Positions 9,869 through 19,609 of a stretch of DNA of 64,000 nt are shown here, piece by piece; position 1 is the first letter of the stretch, and each line of letters starts with the position of its first letter. The DNA is from CAZSDU01 sp964429135. GTDB taxonomy: Bacteria; Bacteroidota; Bacteroidia; Bacteroidales; FEN-979. The DNA lies in assembly GCA_964429135.1 (NCBI GenBank), contig CAYSAU010000017.1:1-64000 (forward strand), read 5' to 3'. The translations under genes were made by a program, and so were the position numbers. The notes beneath the pieces were generated by a model that saw only the letters and a program-made list of their open reading frames with translations, searched no databases and was not told where the DNA came from.

Positions 9869-10621
9869 ATGGAGATTTTCCGGTTTCAGTGGGATGAGAT
9901 CAGCGACTTTGTTCACTTTCAATAAACGGCAGTATTTATTCCGGGCAGAATCATGAAACGGCAACAGATCAATCGTAAGAGGATGACAGGGTACTAAAGA
10001 TTGAATGAATACCTTCATCTCACTGATATTTTTTTTTGTATTGGTAATTCCAGGAATGACCGGAAACCTGAGGATGATACGATACTTGTTCTGAACCAGG
10101 TATCTGAGATTGGCAAGGATGGGAATATTTGAGACTCCGGTATATCGCTGATGCAATTTATTTTCAATGAGTTTCAGGTCAAAGAGAAAAAGATCCACCC
10201 AGGGTGAGATATGTTGCATGGCTTCAAGACTGGAATACCCGGAAGTATCAAGCGCGGTATGTAAACCTGAATATTTTGCAGCTTTCAGCAGGTCCAGCAG
10301 GAATCCTTCCTGCATCATGGGCTCTCCGCCAGAGAAAGTCACCCCACCCTGAGATTCTTCGTAAAAAATTCTGTCCCTGATCACTTCCCGCATCACTTCA
10401 TCCACCGACATAAATTTTCCTATAGTTTCTGGATGTTGAAAAGACTTGCCTGAAAGTTTAAAAGTCTTTATGGTCGCTTCTGACTTTATTTCCTGGCTTT
10501 CAGGATTATGACACCACCAGCAGGACAACGGACAGCCTTTAAAAAAAACTGTTGTTCTGATTCCTGGTCCGTCATGAACTGAGAAGCGCCGGATATCGAA
10601 GATCAGCCCTTCATTCTCCAT
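9815..10621 (-). CDS. Glycyl-radical enzyme activating protein (radical SAM)
   Basis: 268 residues. The radical SAM cluster motif CxxxCxxC is in KGCPLSCWWCHNPES (about 30-43), with the family hallmark GGVTFSGGEPMMQ near residue 95. It abstracts hydrogen from Gly771 of the glycyl radical enzyme using SAM. Most dehydratase activases insert a ferredoxin-like domain with eight Cys after the CHNPES segment. Here the insert is only about 27 residues and has no Cys, as in pyruvate formate-lyase activase. Its start overlaps the end of the M64 peptidase gene by 11 bases, which suggests translational coupling. Confidence 0.88.
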   Translation of the reverse strand: MENEGLIFDIRRFSVHDGPGIRTTVFFKGCPLSCWWCHNPESQEIKSEATIKTFKLSGKSFQHPETIGKFMSVDEVMREVIRDRIFYEESQGGVTFSGGEPMMQEGFLLDLLKAAKYSGLHTALDTSGYSSLEAMQHISPWVDLFLFDLKLIENKLHQRYTGVSNIPILANLRYLVQNKYRIILRFPVIPGITNTKKNISEMKVFIQSLVPCHPLTIDLLPFHDSARNKYCRLLKVNKVADLIPLKPENLHSLAAEFESLGMKVRIGG

Positions 10622-11897
10622 AGAAAAGGATCATTTTCCGGATAGCTTCCTGACAAACCGGGCAAAACCCTGGCGCTTCATTGGAATTCATCCGGCAATC
10701 CATATAGGGACTGAATATTCCGATTTTTTCATACCCTCCTCCTTCAAACATGCCTATAGTATTTCGAAAAGCCTCAATCCTCGGGGTTGGAACAGGGGTA
10801 TCCGGATCCATCATATTTTGCCATTTCCGTTCAAACTGAACATGGGTGGTTAAATTTGGTTCCCAGGGTTCGATTTTCAGATTGTAAAAACCTGAATAGG
10901 AAACATTACCGATATACTCGTCACCAAGTCCGGCAAAAGCATGGCCAAATTCATGGACCATCACCAAAGGTGAAAGCGGGTGATCAACCGTTGTTATAGC
11001 GTACAGGTTGAAGAAACCGCCTCCGCCGTATTGCTTGCTGTTTACAAGGATCACAATGGCATCACAGGGAACATTTGCAGCCAGGTCGTAAATTGATTTT
11101 GTATCGAAAGTGGTCAGGTAACGATCCATGTCGAAAGTATAAAACTGGCTGTTGACCGCTGTATTTGAATAAACTCCTTGCCCTGGTATATCGACTCCAG
11201 ATGAATCAGAAGGGGAAAGAATGCCATAAAAATTGAACTTATCTTTATATGCTGAGTAGGGTTTTGTGCTCAGCAAGGTATCCATCATCCGCCTGGCATC
11301 CTTGAGGAATTTTGGCATTTCCTGCAATGCATAGCCTTCAGCAATAAAAACAATATCGGCATGGTTTTCAGGGTTACCCATATAAGAAAGTTTGGAAACC
11401 GGAACAGAATGTGGTTTTTCCCTGTTGATGAAATAATCAGATGGATTGATATAACATTCATACAGAGGCAGGAATTCCCCGGTTTCAAACGATCTTTTTT
11501 CAATCACAAACCGTATCGTTGACTTGGGGAAAGGAATTATTGCGCTCATTGGGAATGTCCGCCTGATTTTCTTTGCTTCATCCGTTCCTTGCCATTCCTG
11601 GAAAAGTGAACTGAATCCTTTCGAAAAAATGAGTTTTCGAGAAGCCGAATCAAAAGCCAGGTAACGGTAAGTTCCATAATCATAAGGGTCAATCAGGTTA
11701 TGCTGTGAACCACCCCAGAAAGGCTCCTGCTTCATTTCCCTGAAATATGCGGTCTCTTCCGTTGCGTTCCCGGCCAGGAAATAATCCACCCTCAATGCCC
11801 TGGAAGTGAACCAGGTATCAAAGCCGGGTGACTGCGCATATCCGGAAAAAGTTTGCAGGAGAAAGGTTAAAAATATCCATGATACTAATCTCATCAT
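10611..11897 (-). CDS. M64-family (IgA-type) metallopeptidase
   Basis: 428 residues with a signal peptide (about 1-21). The zinc site is HEFGHAFAGLGDEY (about residues 317-330), the HExxHxxxGxxD form used by family M64. A second conserved segment near ENHADIVFIAEGY (about 175-187) is also typical. The C-terminus has a Cys-rich closing segment (MDCRMNS, GFCPVC) with four Cys, probably disulphides. It is exported and fits glycoprotein or collagen-like protein breakdown together with the neighbouring hydroxyproline dehydratase-type enzyme and mannosidases, though that link is inferred. Confidence 0.85.
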   Translation of the reverse strand: MMRLVSWIFLTFLLQTFSGYAQSPGFDTWFTSRALRVDYFLAGNATEETAYFREMKQEPFWGGSQHNLIDPYDYGTYRYLAFDSASRKLIFSKGFSSLFQEWQGTDEAKKIRRTFPMSAIIPFPKSTIRFVIEKRSFETGEFLPLYECYINPSDYFINREKPHSVPVSKLSYMGNPENHADIVFIAEGYALQEMPKFLKDARRMMDTLLSTKPYSAYKDKFNFYGILSPSDSSGVDIPGQGVYSNTAVNSQFYTFDMDRYLTTFDTKSIYDLAANVPCDAIVILVNSKQYGGGGFFNLYAITTVDHPLSPLVMVHEFGHAFAGLGDEYIGNVSYSGFYNLKIEPWEPNLTTHVQFERKWQNMMDPDTPVPTPRIEAFRNTIGMFEGGGYEKIGIFSPYMDCRMNSNEAPGFCPVCQEAIRKMILFYGE

Positions 11898-11938
11898 TGA
11901 TTGTTTATTAAATGAAAAACAAAAGTAAAAATCTTTCC

Positions 11939-12835
11939 CTAAATCACCTTTCCATTTACTTTTCTAATTTGTACCACTATCATCCCGACCAGCATCAGTC
12001 CACAACCGATCAGCATCCTTAGGGTCAATAGTTCATGAAGCATTAACCAGCCTCCGAGGACAGCAAAAACAGCTTCCATACTAAGGATAATGGAAGCATA
12101 AGCAGGATGTGCAGTTTTCTGTGCGATGACCTGCAGAGTATAAGCAATGCCTACGGAGAGAATCCCACCGTAAGCAATCGGAATCCAAGCCTGGATGATG
12201 GAATTTAAAGTGACAGTTTCCGTTGTAAAGGCAAAGATCAGACTAAGAAGAGCGCAGATTGCAAACTGTATAACAGCGAGCAGGAAAGAGTCCATGAGGG
12301 GGGAAAGCCATCCGATTAACAATACATGGAAAGTAAAAACAAGGGCGCATAGTAGAACCAGTTTATCGCCAGGATCAATATAAAATCCCTGGGTTATGCT
12401 CAGCAGGTAAAGTCCCGCCAGCGAAAGCATTGCCCCGATCCACATAAAAAATGTGGATCGCTGACCAAACAGCATGCCCACGAAAGGAACAAGTACCACA
12501 TATAATCCGGTCAGAAAACCTGCCTTTCCAGCCGTTGTGGTTTGCAATCCAAGCTGTTGAAGAGAAACTCCGCCAAAGAGAAGCAAGCCTGTCACTAATG
12601 TTCCAATCAAGATTTTCCATCGATCTGAACGATGTTTGTTGTACAGCATGGGTTTTTTCTTCTTTGCCCTTAACCAGAGAACAGGGAGAAGGATTAGTGT
12701 TCCAAGCGCAAATCTCACACCATTATAAGAAAACGGACCAAGGTACTCCATCCCAATCCGTTGGTAAACGAAAGCGAAACCCCAGATGGCGGCAGCAAGA
12801 ATCAGGATCAAGTCGGATTTGAATTTTACTGACAT
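11939..12835 (-). CDS. EamA-family (DMT superfamily) transporter
   Basis: 298 residues with ten predicted helices arranged as two EamA repeats (about 8-140 and 155-290). The typical N-terminal AAAIWGFAFVYQ segment and a Pro/Gly-rich fourth helix are visible. DMT members export metabolites or amino acids across the inner membrane. The substrate is unknown. The short Lys-rich cytosolic loop after helix 2 (RAKKKKP) gives an N-in orientation. Confidence 0.85.
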   Translation of the reverse strand: MSVKFKSDLILILAAAIWGFAFVYQRIGMEYLGPFSYNGVRFALGTLILLPVLWLRAKKKKPMLYNKHRSDRWKILIGTLVTGLLLFGGVSLQQLGLQTTTAGKAGFLTGLYVVLVPFVGMLFGQRSTFFMWIGAMLSLAGLYLLSITQGFYIDPGDKLVLLCALVFTFHVLLIGWLSPLMDSFLLAVIQFAICALLSLIFAFTTETVTLNSIIQAWIPIAYGGILSVGIAYTLQVIAQKTAHPAYASIILSMEAVFAVLGGWLMLHELLTLRMLIGCGLMLVGMIVVQIRKVNGKVI

Positions 12836-12914
12836 TTTTCTTCGGATAGTTGCTATCGAAAACGAATGAATATTCCAGGTATTTCCAGTTAAGTGTTGTC
12901 TTAGGCAGTCAGGA

Positions 12915-15806
12915 CTACTCTATGCTTATCTCGTCCACAAAGATCCATGCCTTATGTCCGGCACCTGGGTGCCATTCGGGACAATTTCCAATGTTTTTAG
13001 CCACAACCTTGATAAAACGAGCTTTCTGCATTTTCATCGGATAAGAGAACTCTTTTATGGTCGAAACCTGGGTATGATCATCCAAATCATTTTTGACCTG
13101 GCCTATCTCGGTATATATTTTCCCATCAGTTGAGACCGAGAAGGTCACTTCCTCCGGTAGGAAAATCCATGAAGCCTGATCATGTAAGCAACCGAGTGAA
13201 ATTTTATGCAAGGCTTGCAATGATCCCAGGTCCACAACAGCATTTACATCTACTCTTTCATATCCCTGCCAGGTACCTGTTTTGAAGTTCTCTCCTCCAC
13301 GGATAAAATCAATCAATGCATGGTCGCCTCCTCCCGAATACTGATTAGCATATTGAGTATTCAGGCTGATTTTACGGTTTTTTTTGATTTTTATGAAATT
13401 TGCTTCAATGGGGAAGCTGTTTAAAATTCCTTCCTGGGAGGCAATGGCTCTGAGTTTTGTTGATTTGGTAAATTTAAATGGAACAGTATATAGCTCCGAT
13501 TTATAGCTGGGCTCAGTTCCGTTCAGGGTATAATAAATCGTGGTACCCTTGATAGGGTTGGCAAGTGAGACATAAGTGGCATCAAAAAACGATTTTTCCC
13601 CGATCTCGACAGAAGGCACAGGCGTAATATAATTATCATGAATCCTGGAAGTAGGGGAGGAGCCGGGATTGTTACCCCAGGCCTTATTTGGCTTAGCTCC
13701 CATCGTAAAGACAATCTCGCCTCCATTCATAATGTCTTCATGACGGATATAGGATTTAAAATATGGGGTCCCATTTAAAACAACCGATTGTATATAAATA
13801 TTCGTATCGCTGATATTTTTCGCCAGGATGGTGAAAATCTTGCCATTTTCAAGATTCAGGCGGGCTTTCGGGAATATGGGACATCCAAGGACATAAATAC
13901 CGGAACCAGGTGTGACAGGATAAAATCCGAGAGCTGAAAAGATATACCAGGCCGACATCTGTCCGCAATCCTCGTTGCCGATCAAGCCATCCGGACTGTT
14001 ATTGTAAAACTCCTGGATGATCTTTTTCACCAGAGCTTGTGTTTTCCATGGTTGAGCTGCATAGTTATACAGGTAGGCCATATGATGACTGGGTTCATTT
14101 CCATGCGCATATTGCCCGATCATCCCGCTGATGTCGGCCTGATCACGTCCTGTAATTTTTGAATCAGTAGTAAATAAAGCATCCAGTCTTGCGGCAAATC
14201 TTTCTTTTCCTCCTAAAAGTTCAATCAACCCGTCTATATCCTGGGGGACATAGAAGGAATATTGCCAGGCATTGGCTTCAGTATAATTAAAGTTAACTTC
14301 CGCCGGATCGAAAGGAGAAAACCAGGTCTCATTGGATTTTGCCCGCATAAACCCGGTGGAAGGGTCGAAAATATTCTTATAATACTGTGCCCTGATAACA
14401 TAAGTTTTATAATCATCTTCTTTACCCATTGCCTTGGCCATCATGGCAATACACCAATCATCGTAAGCATATTCCAGTGTTTTTGAAACAGACTCCCCTT
14501 CCATATCAGAGGGAATATATCCTTTGGTTTTATAATATTTCAGTCCAAGAGCATCTTGCATAGCACTGTGTTTCATGGCCTCCAGGGCTTTGTCAGCAGG
14601 AAAATCCCGAATCCCCTTCAGGTAGGCGTCAGCAATGACCGGTACTGCATGATAACCAATCATACAATCTGTTTCATTCCCTGATAATTCCCATACCGGC
14701 AATAGCCCTCCTTCTTCATACTGACGGAGAAAGGTCAGGATAAAATCATTGCTTCTTTTGGTTTCCAGAAGGGTATATAAAGGATGAGCGGCACGGTAAG
14801 TATCCCACAGAGAAAAAACGGTGTAATACCGGAAGTCTTCTGCCCTATGGATTTTTAGATCCCGACCCCGGTATTGGCCGTCCACATCACAGTAAACATT
14901 AGGCTGGAGCATGGCATGGTACATGGCTGTATAGAAGGTTTGCTGCTGATCCAGCGTTGCGCCTGCCAAGGTGATTTTTGCAAGGGCATTGTCCCATGCC
15001 TGGCTAGCCTGACGGCGGATGAAATCGAAATCCCATCCTGGTATTTCTGCCAGCAAATTATTCTTAGCTCCCTCTGAACTGACCGCCGAAATGCCCACCT
15101 TGACTAAGATCTTTTCATTTTCTTCTGTAGAAAAGGAGAGCATAGAATGCAGAGAATCCAGTTTCGCTTCAGTAAATGGCTTGGAGAATTTGATTGCAAA
15201 ATACAGGATTTGTTTTGCAGCCCATGACTGAGAAATCCTGTACCCTTCAATTTCATCTTTGCCCGTAACCTTGATCCCGCATCCAATCACTTTATCCCTG
15301 TGTTCAAGATCCACTACTATTCCTGCATTTTCAGATGCCGGAAAGGTATAACGGTGAAAACCTGTCCTTTCTGTAGTCGTTAATTCAGCACGGATGTTGA
15401 AGTTATCAAGAACGACGGAGTAATAACCAGCCGATGCCTCTTCTCTGGATTTTGAAAATGATGACGCATAAGCATGGGCTTTAAGTTCAACTTCACCAAT
15501 TACCGGCATGATCAGGATATCCCCGTAATCAGAGCAGCCTGTACCGCTTAAATGGGTATGACTGAACCCGTATATAATGCTGTCGGTGTAATGATATCCG
15601 GAACACCCGTCCCAACCTTCAAGGCGGGTATCGGGGCTTAACTGAACCATACCGAAAGGGAGACTGCTGCCGGGATAAGTATGTCCATGCCCGCCGGTTC
15701 CAATGAATGGATTGACCAAGGCGGATGGAGAAAAAACCTGCTGACTGAAAGAGGAAAACGATAATGGAAGGATAAATGAAAGGATTAACAGGATTTTTTT
15801 TTCCAT
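12915..15806 (-). CDS. GH92 alpha-mannosidase with C-terminal accessory domains
   Basis: 963 residues with a signal peptide (about 1-22). The GH92 signature GTGGHGHTYPGSSLPFGM opens the mature protein, and GNEDCGQMSAWYIFSALGFYPV lies near residues 614-635 (given here for the catalytic-domain core). The enzyme is calcium dependent and inverting, and usually removes alpha-1,2/1,3-mannose from N-glycans. After about residue 730 there is a chitobiase/Hex C-terminal-like repeat (IYYTLNGTEPSY) and then an F5/8-type carbohydrate-binding beta-sandwich. It ends two bases before the beta-mannosidase start region, on the same strand and downstream of it, forming a tight pair. Confidence 0.92.
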   Translation of the reverse strand: MEKKILLILSFILPLSFSSFSQQVFSPSALVNPFIGTGGHGHTYPGSSLPFGMVQLSPDTRLEGWDGCSGYHYTDSIIYGFSHTHLSGTGCSDYGDILIMPVIGEVELKAHAYASSFSKSREEASAGYYSVVLDNFNIRAELTTTERTGFHRYTFPASENAGIVVDLEHRDKVIGCGIKVTGKDEIEGYRISQSWAAKQILYFAIKFSKPFTEAKLDSLHSMLSFSTEENEKILVKVGISAVSSEGAKNNLLAEIPGWDFDFIRRQASQAWDNALAKITLAGATLDQQQTFYTAMYHAMLQPNVYCDVDGQYRGRDLKIHRAEDFRYYTVFSLWDTYRAAHPLYTLLETKRSNDFILTFLRQYEEGGLLPVWELSGNETDCMIGYHAVPVIADAYLKGIRDFPADKALEAMKHSAMQDALGLKYYKTKGYIPSDMEGESVSKTLEYAYDDWCIAMMAKAMGKEDDYKTYVIRAQYYKNIFDPSTGFMRAKSNETWFSPFDPAEVNFNYTEANAWQYSFYVPQDIDGLIELLGGKERFAARLDALFTTDSKITGRDQADISGMIGQYAHGNEPSHHMAYLYNYAAQPWKTQALVKKIIQEFYNNSPDGLIGNEDCGQMSAWYIFSALGFYPVTPGSGIYVLGCPIFPKARLNLENGKIFTILAKNISDTNIYIQSVVLNGTPYFKSYIRHEDIMNGGEIVFTMGAKPNKAWGNNPGSSPTSRIHDNYITPVPSVEIGEKSFFDATYVSLANPIKGTTIYYTLNGTEPSYKSELYTVPFKFTKSTKLRAIASQEGILNSFPIEANFIKIKKNRKISLNTQYANQYSGGGDHALIDFIRGGENFKTGTWQGYERVDVNAVVDLGSLQALHKISLGCLHDQASWIFLPEEVTFSVSTDGKIYTEIGQVKNDLDDHTQVSTIKEFSYPMKMQKARFIKVVAKNIGNCPEWHPGAGHKAWIFVDEISIE

Positions 15807-15808
15807 TT

Positions 15809-18322
15809 TTAATAAGTGTTTATAAGTGTACTCACAGAAAGGGACGGCAATCCATTCCCTGAACTTTTTTTTGTAATAAAAGTCACCGTTTTTATCTCCC
15901 CGGGAAGTAAATCGAAATAATTGTCGGAAAAATCACCTTCAAAAGGGAAAGATAATAAAACCCCTTTGGCCAGTTTGTCAGAGGTTAAAGTAATTAGATA
16001 ACCTCCAGTGGATTTTTCGATCTTTTTCTGAATATTTACAGTCGGGAGCAAGAGGTGTTTGGGAGAAGCAAAATAAGTCAGACAGCGTGAGGAATCATCA
16101 AGGGTTTTAAATTCGGCAGAGAGGACCAGTTTTCCAGTATCGGAATCAGGGACCAGTTCATTCCTCAATTTCTCAAAATACACCCGGGAAGAATTTGGTG
16201 GAATATCGGTTTTAATTTTTTTCTCCATCTTTATCTTTCCTTCAAAATCCAGTAGTTTCAGATCCAGTTCTCCGTATCTGTTCTGCAGATCATCAGAAAC
16301 TACATAGAGTTGAAGTTTTCCTTTCTCAAAGGTCACGGTCGGGATGATTTTCCGGAAAGCATCTTTCATCCTGAAATATAAAGCCTTCTTTTTCCCATAG
16401 TAGTCAATTGCCGACCAGGTGATTCCTGGCCAGCAATCATTGAATTGCCATACGAGACTTCCCATGCAATATGGCTTGGCCCTTCGATGTGCTTCAATAG
16501 CAAATTGTATTCCCTGAGCTTGTAAGAGTTGACTGACAAGGATATAGGATTGAAAATCCTTGGGCTGTTTAAAGTCCCGCTGAAGGTATTCTGCTATGGT
16601 TTCAAAGCCGCTCAGGTTTTTTTGGTGTGATTTCATGACTGGGGAATCCAGGTGAAGATCTTCCGCCAGACTGAACCTTTTAATGCTGCTCAGTTCAGGG
16701 AAACTCTGAAACCCATATTCTGACACAAAACGTCCGGTTTTTTTTTCGTAATAAGAGAATGGTTCTTTTCCCCACCAGACTCCCCAATAATGCGAATCTC
16801 CCCGGGTCAGGCTCTCCGGGTTTCCCCATCCGATAGAGGGAGAGGAGGGGTGGTAGGGACGCAGCGAGTCGAACCGACTGAGGAGGTTTGGAATAAGCCG
16901 GTGAAACAGGTACTGATAGGCAAGGTAAAGTTCGGCAGAATCCTTGGAAGAATATTGGTATTGTTTTTGCCAACCCCAGTTGTTCCATCCTTCTTCAATC
17001 TCATTGTTGCCGCACCACATGACGAGGCATGGGTGGTTTCTTAACCGTAAAATATTTTCTGCAAGCTCGGCGACCACATTCCGGTTAAATTCTTTTTCCG
17101 GTGGTGGCATGGCATTGGCGAACATGAAATCCTGCCAAACCATGATCCCGTTCTCATCGCATAAATCGTAAAAAATATCCTTTTCATAAAATCCGCCTCC
17201 CCATACCCTGAGCATATTCATATTGGCTGATCTGACATCTTCAATGATCCTGTGATAGTTTGAATCGCTGACACGGGTCGGAAAAACATCCTGAGGGATA
17301 TAATTGGCTCCTTTGACAAAAACATTCTGCCCGTTCACTTGAAAGAAAAAGCTTTCGCCATTTGTATCGGCTTCTTCAACCAAGGCAAGCGTTCGTAACC
17401 CAATCCTTTTTATTCCACTTCCTATGATTCGCCCGGCAAATTCTGTTTCATAATGCAGAGAATATAAATAGGCCTCACCTAAACCATTGGGCCACCAGCG
17501 TCTGGGATTTGAAATTTCAAAATCAAGGCTGAGATAATTGATCCCTTTCCTGAGTAAAACAGCTTTTCGAATGATCCTCCCGTCTTCCATAGATATTTTT
17601 AACCGGGCTGAATCAGCAAGATCAGAAACAATCGTGAACTCAGCTCTAAGTGCGGCAAGTGAATCATTTAAGTCCTTCTGAAGGAATTGCACTCCCCTCA
17701 GATCCACGTGAGTCCAGGAGCGCAGATAAATGGGTTTCCATATCCCAGTGGTAATCAAGGTTGGCCCGAAATCCCATCCGAAATGATAGGCGGCTTTACG
17801 GCAGACTGTCCTTTCATCGCCGGGTAATTTGTATGCTAATTTTTCATAACGGTTTTTGTTCTCCCGGACTACCGATGGGAATTGAATACGGATGATGTTT
17901 TTACCAATGACCAATAAAGGTTTAACATCCCTTATCCATTCTCTGAACATGTTGTCAGCAACTACCACCAGGCTGTCATTCAGATAGACGTTGGCATAAG
18001 TATCCAGGCCTTTGCACACCAATTCAAGGTGTCTGGCCTTGAAAGCCTTCTCCTCTATCAGAAATTCTTTTTGGTATTCCCATCCGATGTCGCTGATCCA
18101 TTGAAGCGATGTTTCATGATCCTGGTAAAAAGGATCTTTGATGATGCCGTTTCTGAGTAAATCAAGATGAACACAGCCGGGAACCATGGCCCGCATCCAT
18201 TCTTTACTCCCGGCTTTCCTAAACTTCCATTCCCCGTTCAGATCAATGGAAGGGATATCCTGTGAATAGAGAGAAATACAAATAAGCCCCTTAATGATCA
18301 AAAGAAAAAAAAGTCGATTCAT
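15809..18322 (-). CDS. GH2 beta-mannosidase
   Basis: 837 residues with a signal peptide (about 1-20). Domain order is GH2 sugar-binding, immunoglobulin-like, TIM barrel, then C-terminal beta domains. The acid/base Glu is in MWCGNNEIEEGWNNW and the nucleophile Glu in VSEYGFQSFPE, both in the form seen in beta-mannosidases rather than galactosidases. It removes the core beta-linked mannose of N-glycans after GH92 action. First gene of the pair with the GH92 enzyme (2-base gap), divergent from galK. Confidence 0.9.
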   Translation of the reverse strand: MNRLFFLLIIKGLICISLYSQDIPSIDLNGEWKFRKAGSKEWMRAMVPGCVHLDLLRNGIIKDPFYQDHETSLQWISDIGWEYQKEFLIEEKAFKARHLELVCKGLDTYANVYLNDSLVVVADNMFREWIRDVKPLLVIGKNIIRIQFPSVVRENKNRYEKLAYKLPGDERTVCRKAAYHFGWDFGPTLITTGIWKPIYLRSWTHVDLRGVQFLQKDLNDSLAALRAEFTIVSDLADSARLKISMEDGRIIRKAVLLRKGINYLSLDFEISNPRRWWPNGLGEAYLYSLHYETEFAGRIIGSGIKRIGLRTLALVEEADTNGESFFFQVNGQNVFVKGANYIPQDVFPTRVSDSNYHRIIEDVRSANMNMLRVWGGGFYEKDIFYDLCDENGIMVWQDFMFANAMPPPEKEFNRNVVAELAENILRLRNHPCLVMWCGNNEIEEGWNNWGWQKQYQYSSKDSAELYLAYQYLFHRLIPNLLSRFDSLRPYHPSSPSIGWGNPESLTRGDSHYWGVWWGKEPFSYYEKKTGRFVSEYGFQSFPELSSIKRFSLAEDLHLDSPVMKSHQKNLSGFETIAEYLQRDFKQPKDFQSYILVSQLLQAQGIQFAIEAHRRAKPYCMGSLVWQFNDCWPGITWSAIDYYGKKKALYFRMKDAFRKIIPTVTFEKGKLQLYVVSDDLQNRYGELDLKLLDFEGKIKMEKKIKTDIPPNSSRVYFEKLRNELVPDSDTGKLVLSAEFKTLDDSSRCLTYFASPKHLLLPTVNIQKKIEKSTGGYLITLTSDKLAKGVLLSFPFEGDFSDNYFDLLPGEIKTVTFITKKSSGNGLPSLSVSTLINTY

Positions 18323-18341
18323 AGGAATAAAATAGGAGATG

Positions 18342-18349
18342 CAAAATTA
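18342..18349 (-). promoter_or_regulatory. -7 box for the beta-mannosidase/GH92 pair
   Basis: TAATTTTG on the minus strand matches TAnnTTTG, 20 bases before the ATG. No clear -33 box. Confidence 0.4.
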
Positions 18350-18392
18350 CCAGAAAAGAAATTAATTCTTAATTTCACCACTTATTAATAAA

Positions 18393-19562
18393 ATGATGTT
18401 AGAACTCAGACCGCTCCTTGAGCTTTTTTTCTCCCGTTATGGTCATGCTGATCAACAACCTTTTATTTTCTTTGCCCCGGGCAGGGTAAACTTGATCGGG
18501 GAACACACCGATTACAACGGAGGATATGTACTTCCCTGTGCACTGCAATACGGAACTTATTTATTGATCAGGAAAACAAGAGATGACATTGTCAAACTTG
18601 CCTCGGACAATGAGGATCTTTATACTGAAATCCCCTTGGATAAATTGCTCAGGGATAAAAATAATGCCTGGGTTAATTATCCTTTAGGAATTTTTTCTGA
18701 ATTCAAGCAGTTAAACATTCCGCTTTCAGGTTTTGAATTGTTCTTTTCAGGGGATATTCCAAAAAATGCCGGACTTGCTTCTTCAGCTTCCATAGAAATG
18801 GTAACGGCTTTCGCGCTGAACACTATGTTGAAGGCAAATCTGGAATACATTGATCTGATTCAACTATCCAGAAGGGCTGAAAACAATTTTGCAGGGGTTA
18901 ACTGCGGTATTATGGATCAGTTTGCAGTGGGTCTCGGGGAGAAGGATCATGCCCTTTTCCTTAACTGTCATACCCTGGAATATAAAATGATTCCTTTTTT
19001 TCTGAAAGATTTCCGACTGATCATTGCCCATTCCAATAAGCCCAGGGAGCTGTCTTCTTCCAAGTACAATGAACGGGTTGCAGAATGTCAGCTTGCCCTT
19101 GCCTATCTCAGTCAGGTTTTACCTGCCTCAGGATTGAGCGAAATAAGCTATATGCAGTTTTTTAAAATTCAGGAAAGGATACCTGACGAGTTGATACGGA
19201 AACGTGCCCGTCACGTGATCTCCGAGAACCAGAGGGTGCTGAATGCTGTTTCTGGTTTGCTGAAAGGCGACCTTGCCCAATTCGGCGCCCTGATGAATGC
19301 TTCTCATGAATCACTTCGCGACAATTACGAGGTTACCGGTTTTGCCCTTGATACCTTGGTGGAAGCAGCTCAAAAAATCAATGGAGTGCTGGGAGCCCGT
19401 ATGACCGGTGCCGGGTTTGGTGGCTGTACAGTGAATATTGTGAAAACGGATGCTGTGGAAAATTTCATTCAGAAGGTAGGTGAGGAATACCACGAAAAAA
19501 CAGGACTGACACCAACATTCTATCTGGCCGAGGTTTCAGATGGGGTAAGGCAAATTAAATAA
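18393..19562 (+). CDS. galK: Galactokinase
   Basis: 389 residues, GHMP kinase family. GRVNLIGEHTDYNGGYVLP (about 31-49) is the galactokinase signature. The ATP loop is GLASSASIE (about 126-134) and the C-terminal GHMP motif is MTGAGFGGCTVNIV. The Asp of GIMDQFA is the catalytic base. It phosphorylates alpha-galactose to galactose-1-phosphate (Leloir pathway). A mutarotase gene lies 0.9 kb downstream on the other strand. galT and galE are not in the window. Start chosen at the second of two adjacent Met codons is also possible. Confidence 0.95.
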   Translation: MMLELRPLLELFFSRYGHADQQPFIFFAPGRVNLIGEHTDYNGGYVLPCALQYGTYLLIRKTRDDIVKLASDNEDLYTEIPLDKLLRDKNNAWVNYPLGIFSEFKQLNIPLSGFELFFSGDIPKNAGLASSASIEMVTAFALNTMLKANLEYIDLIQLSRRAENNFAGVNCGIMDQFAVGLGEKDHALFLNCHTLEYKMIPFFLKDFRLIIAHSNKPRELSSSKYNERVAECQLALAYLSQVLPASGLSEISYMQFFKIQERIPDELIRKRARHVISENQRVLNAVSGLLKGDLAQFGALMNASHESLRDNYEVTGFALDTLVEAAQKINGVLGARMTGAGFGGCTVNIVKTDAVENFIQKVGEEYHEKTGLTPTFYLAEVSDGVRQIK

Positions 19563-19609
19563 ATATGTTTCCCTGATTATTTAGGATTAATTTTTAAATA
19601 CAATGATTT

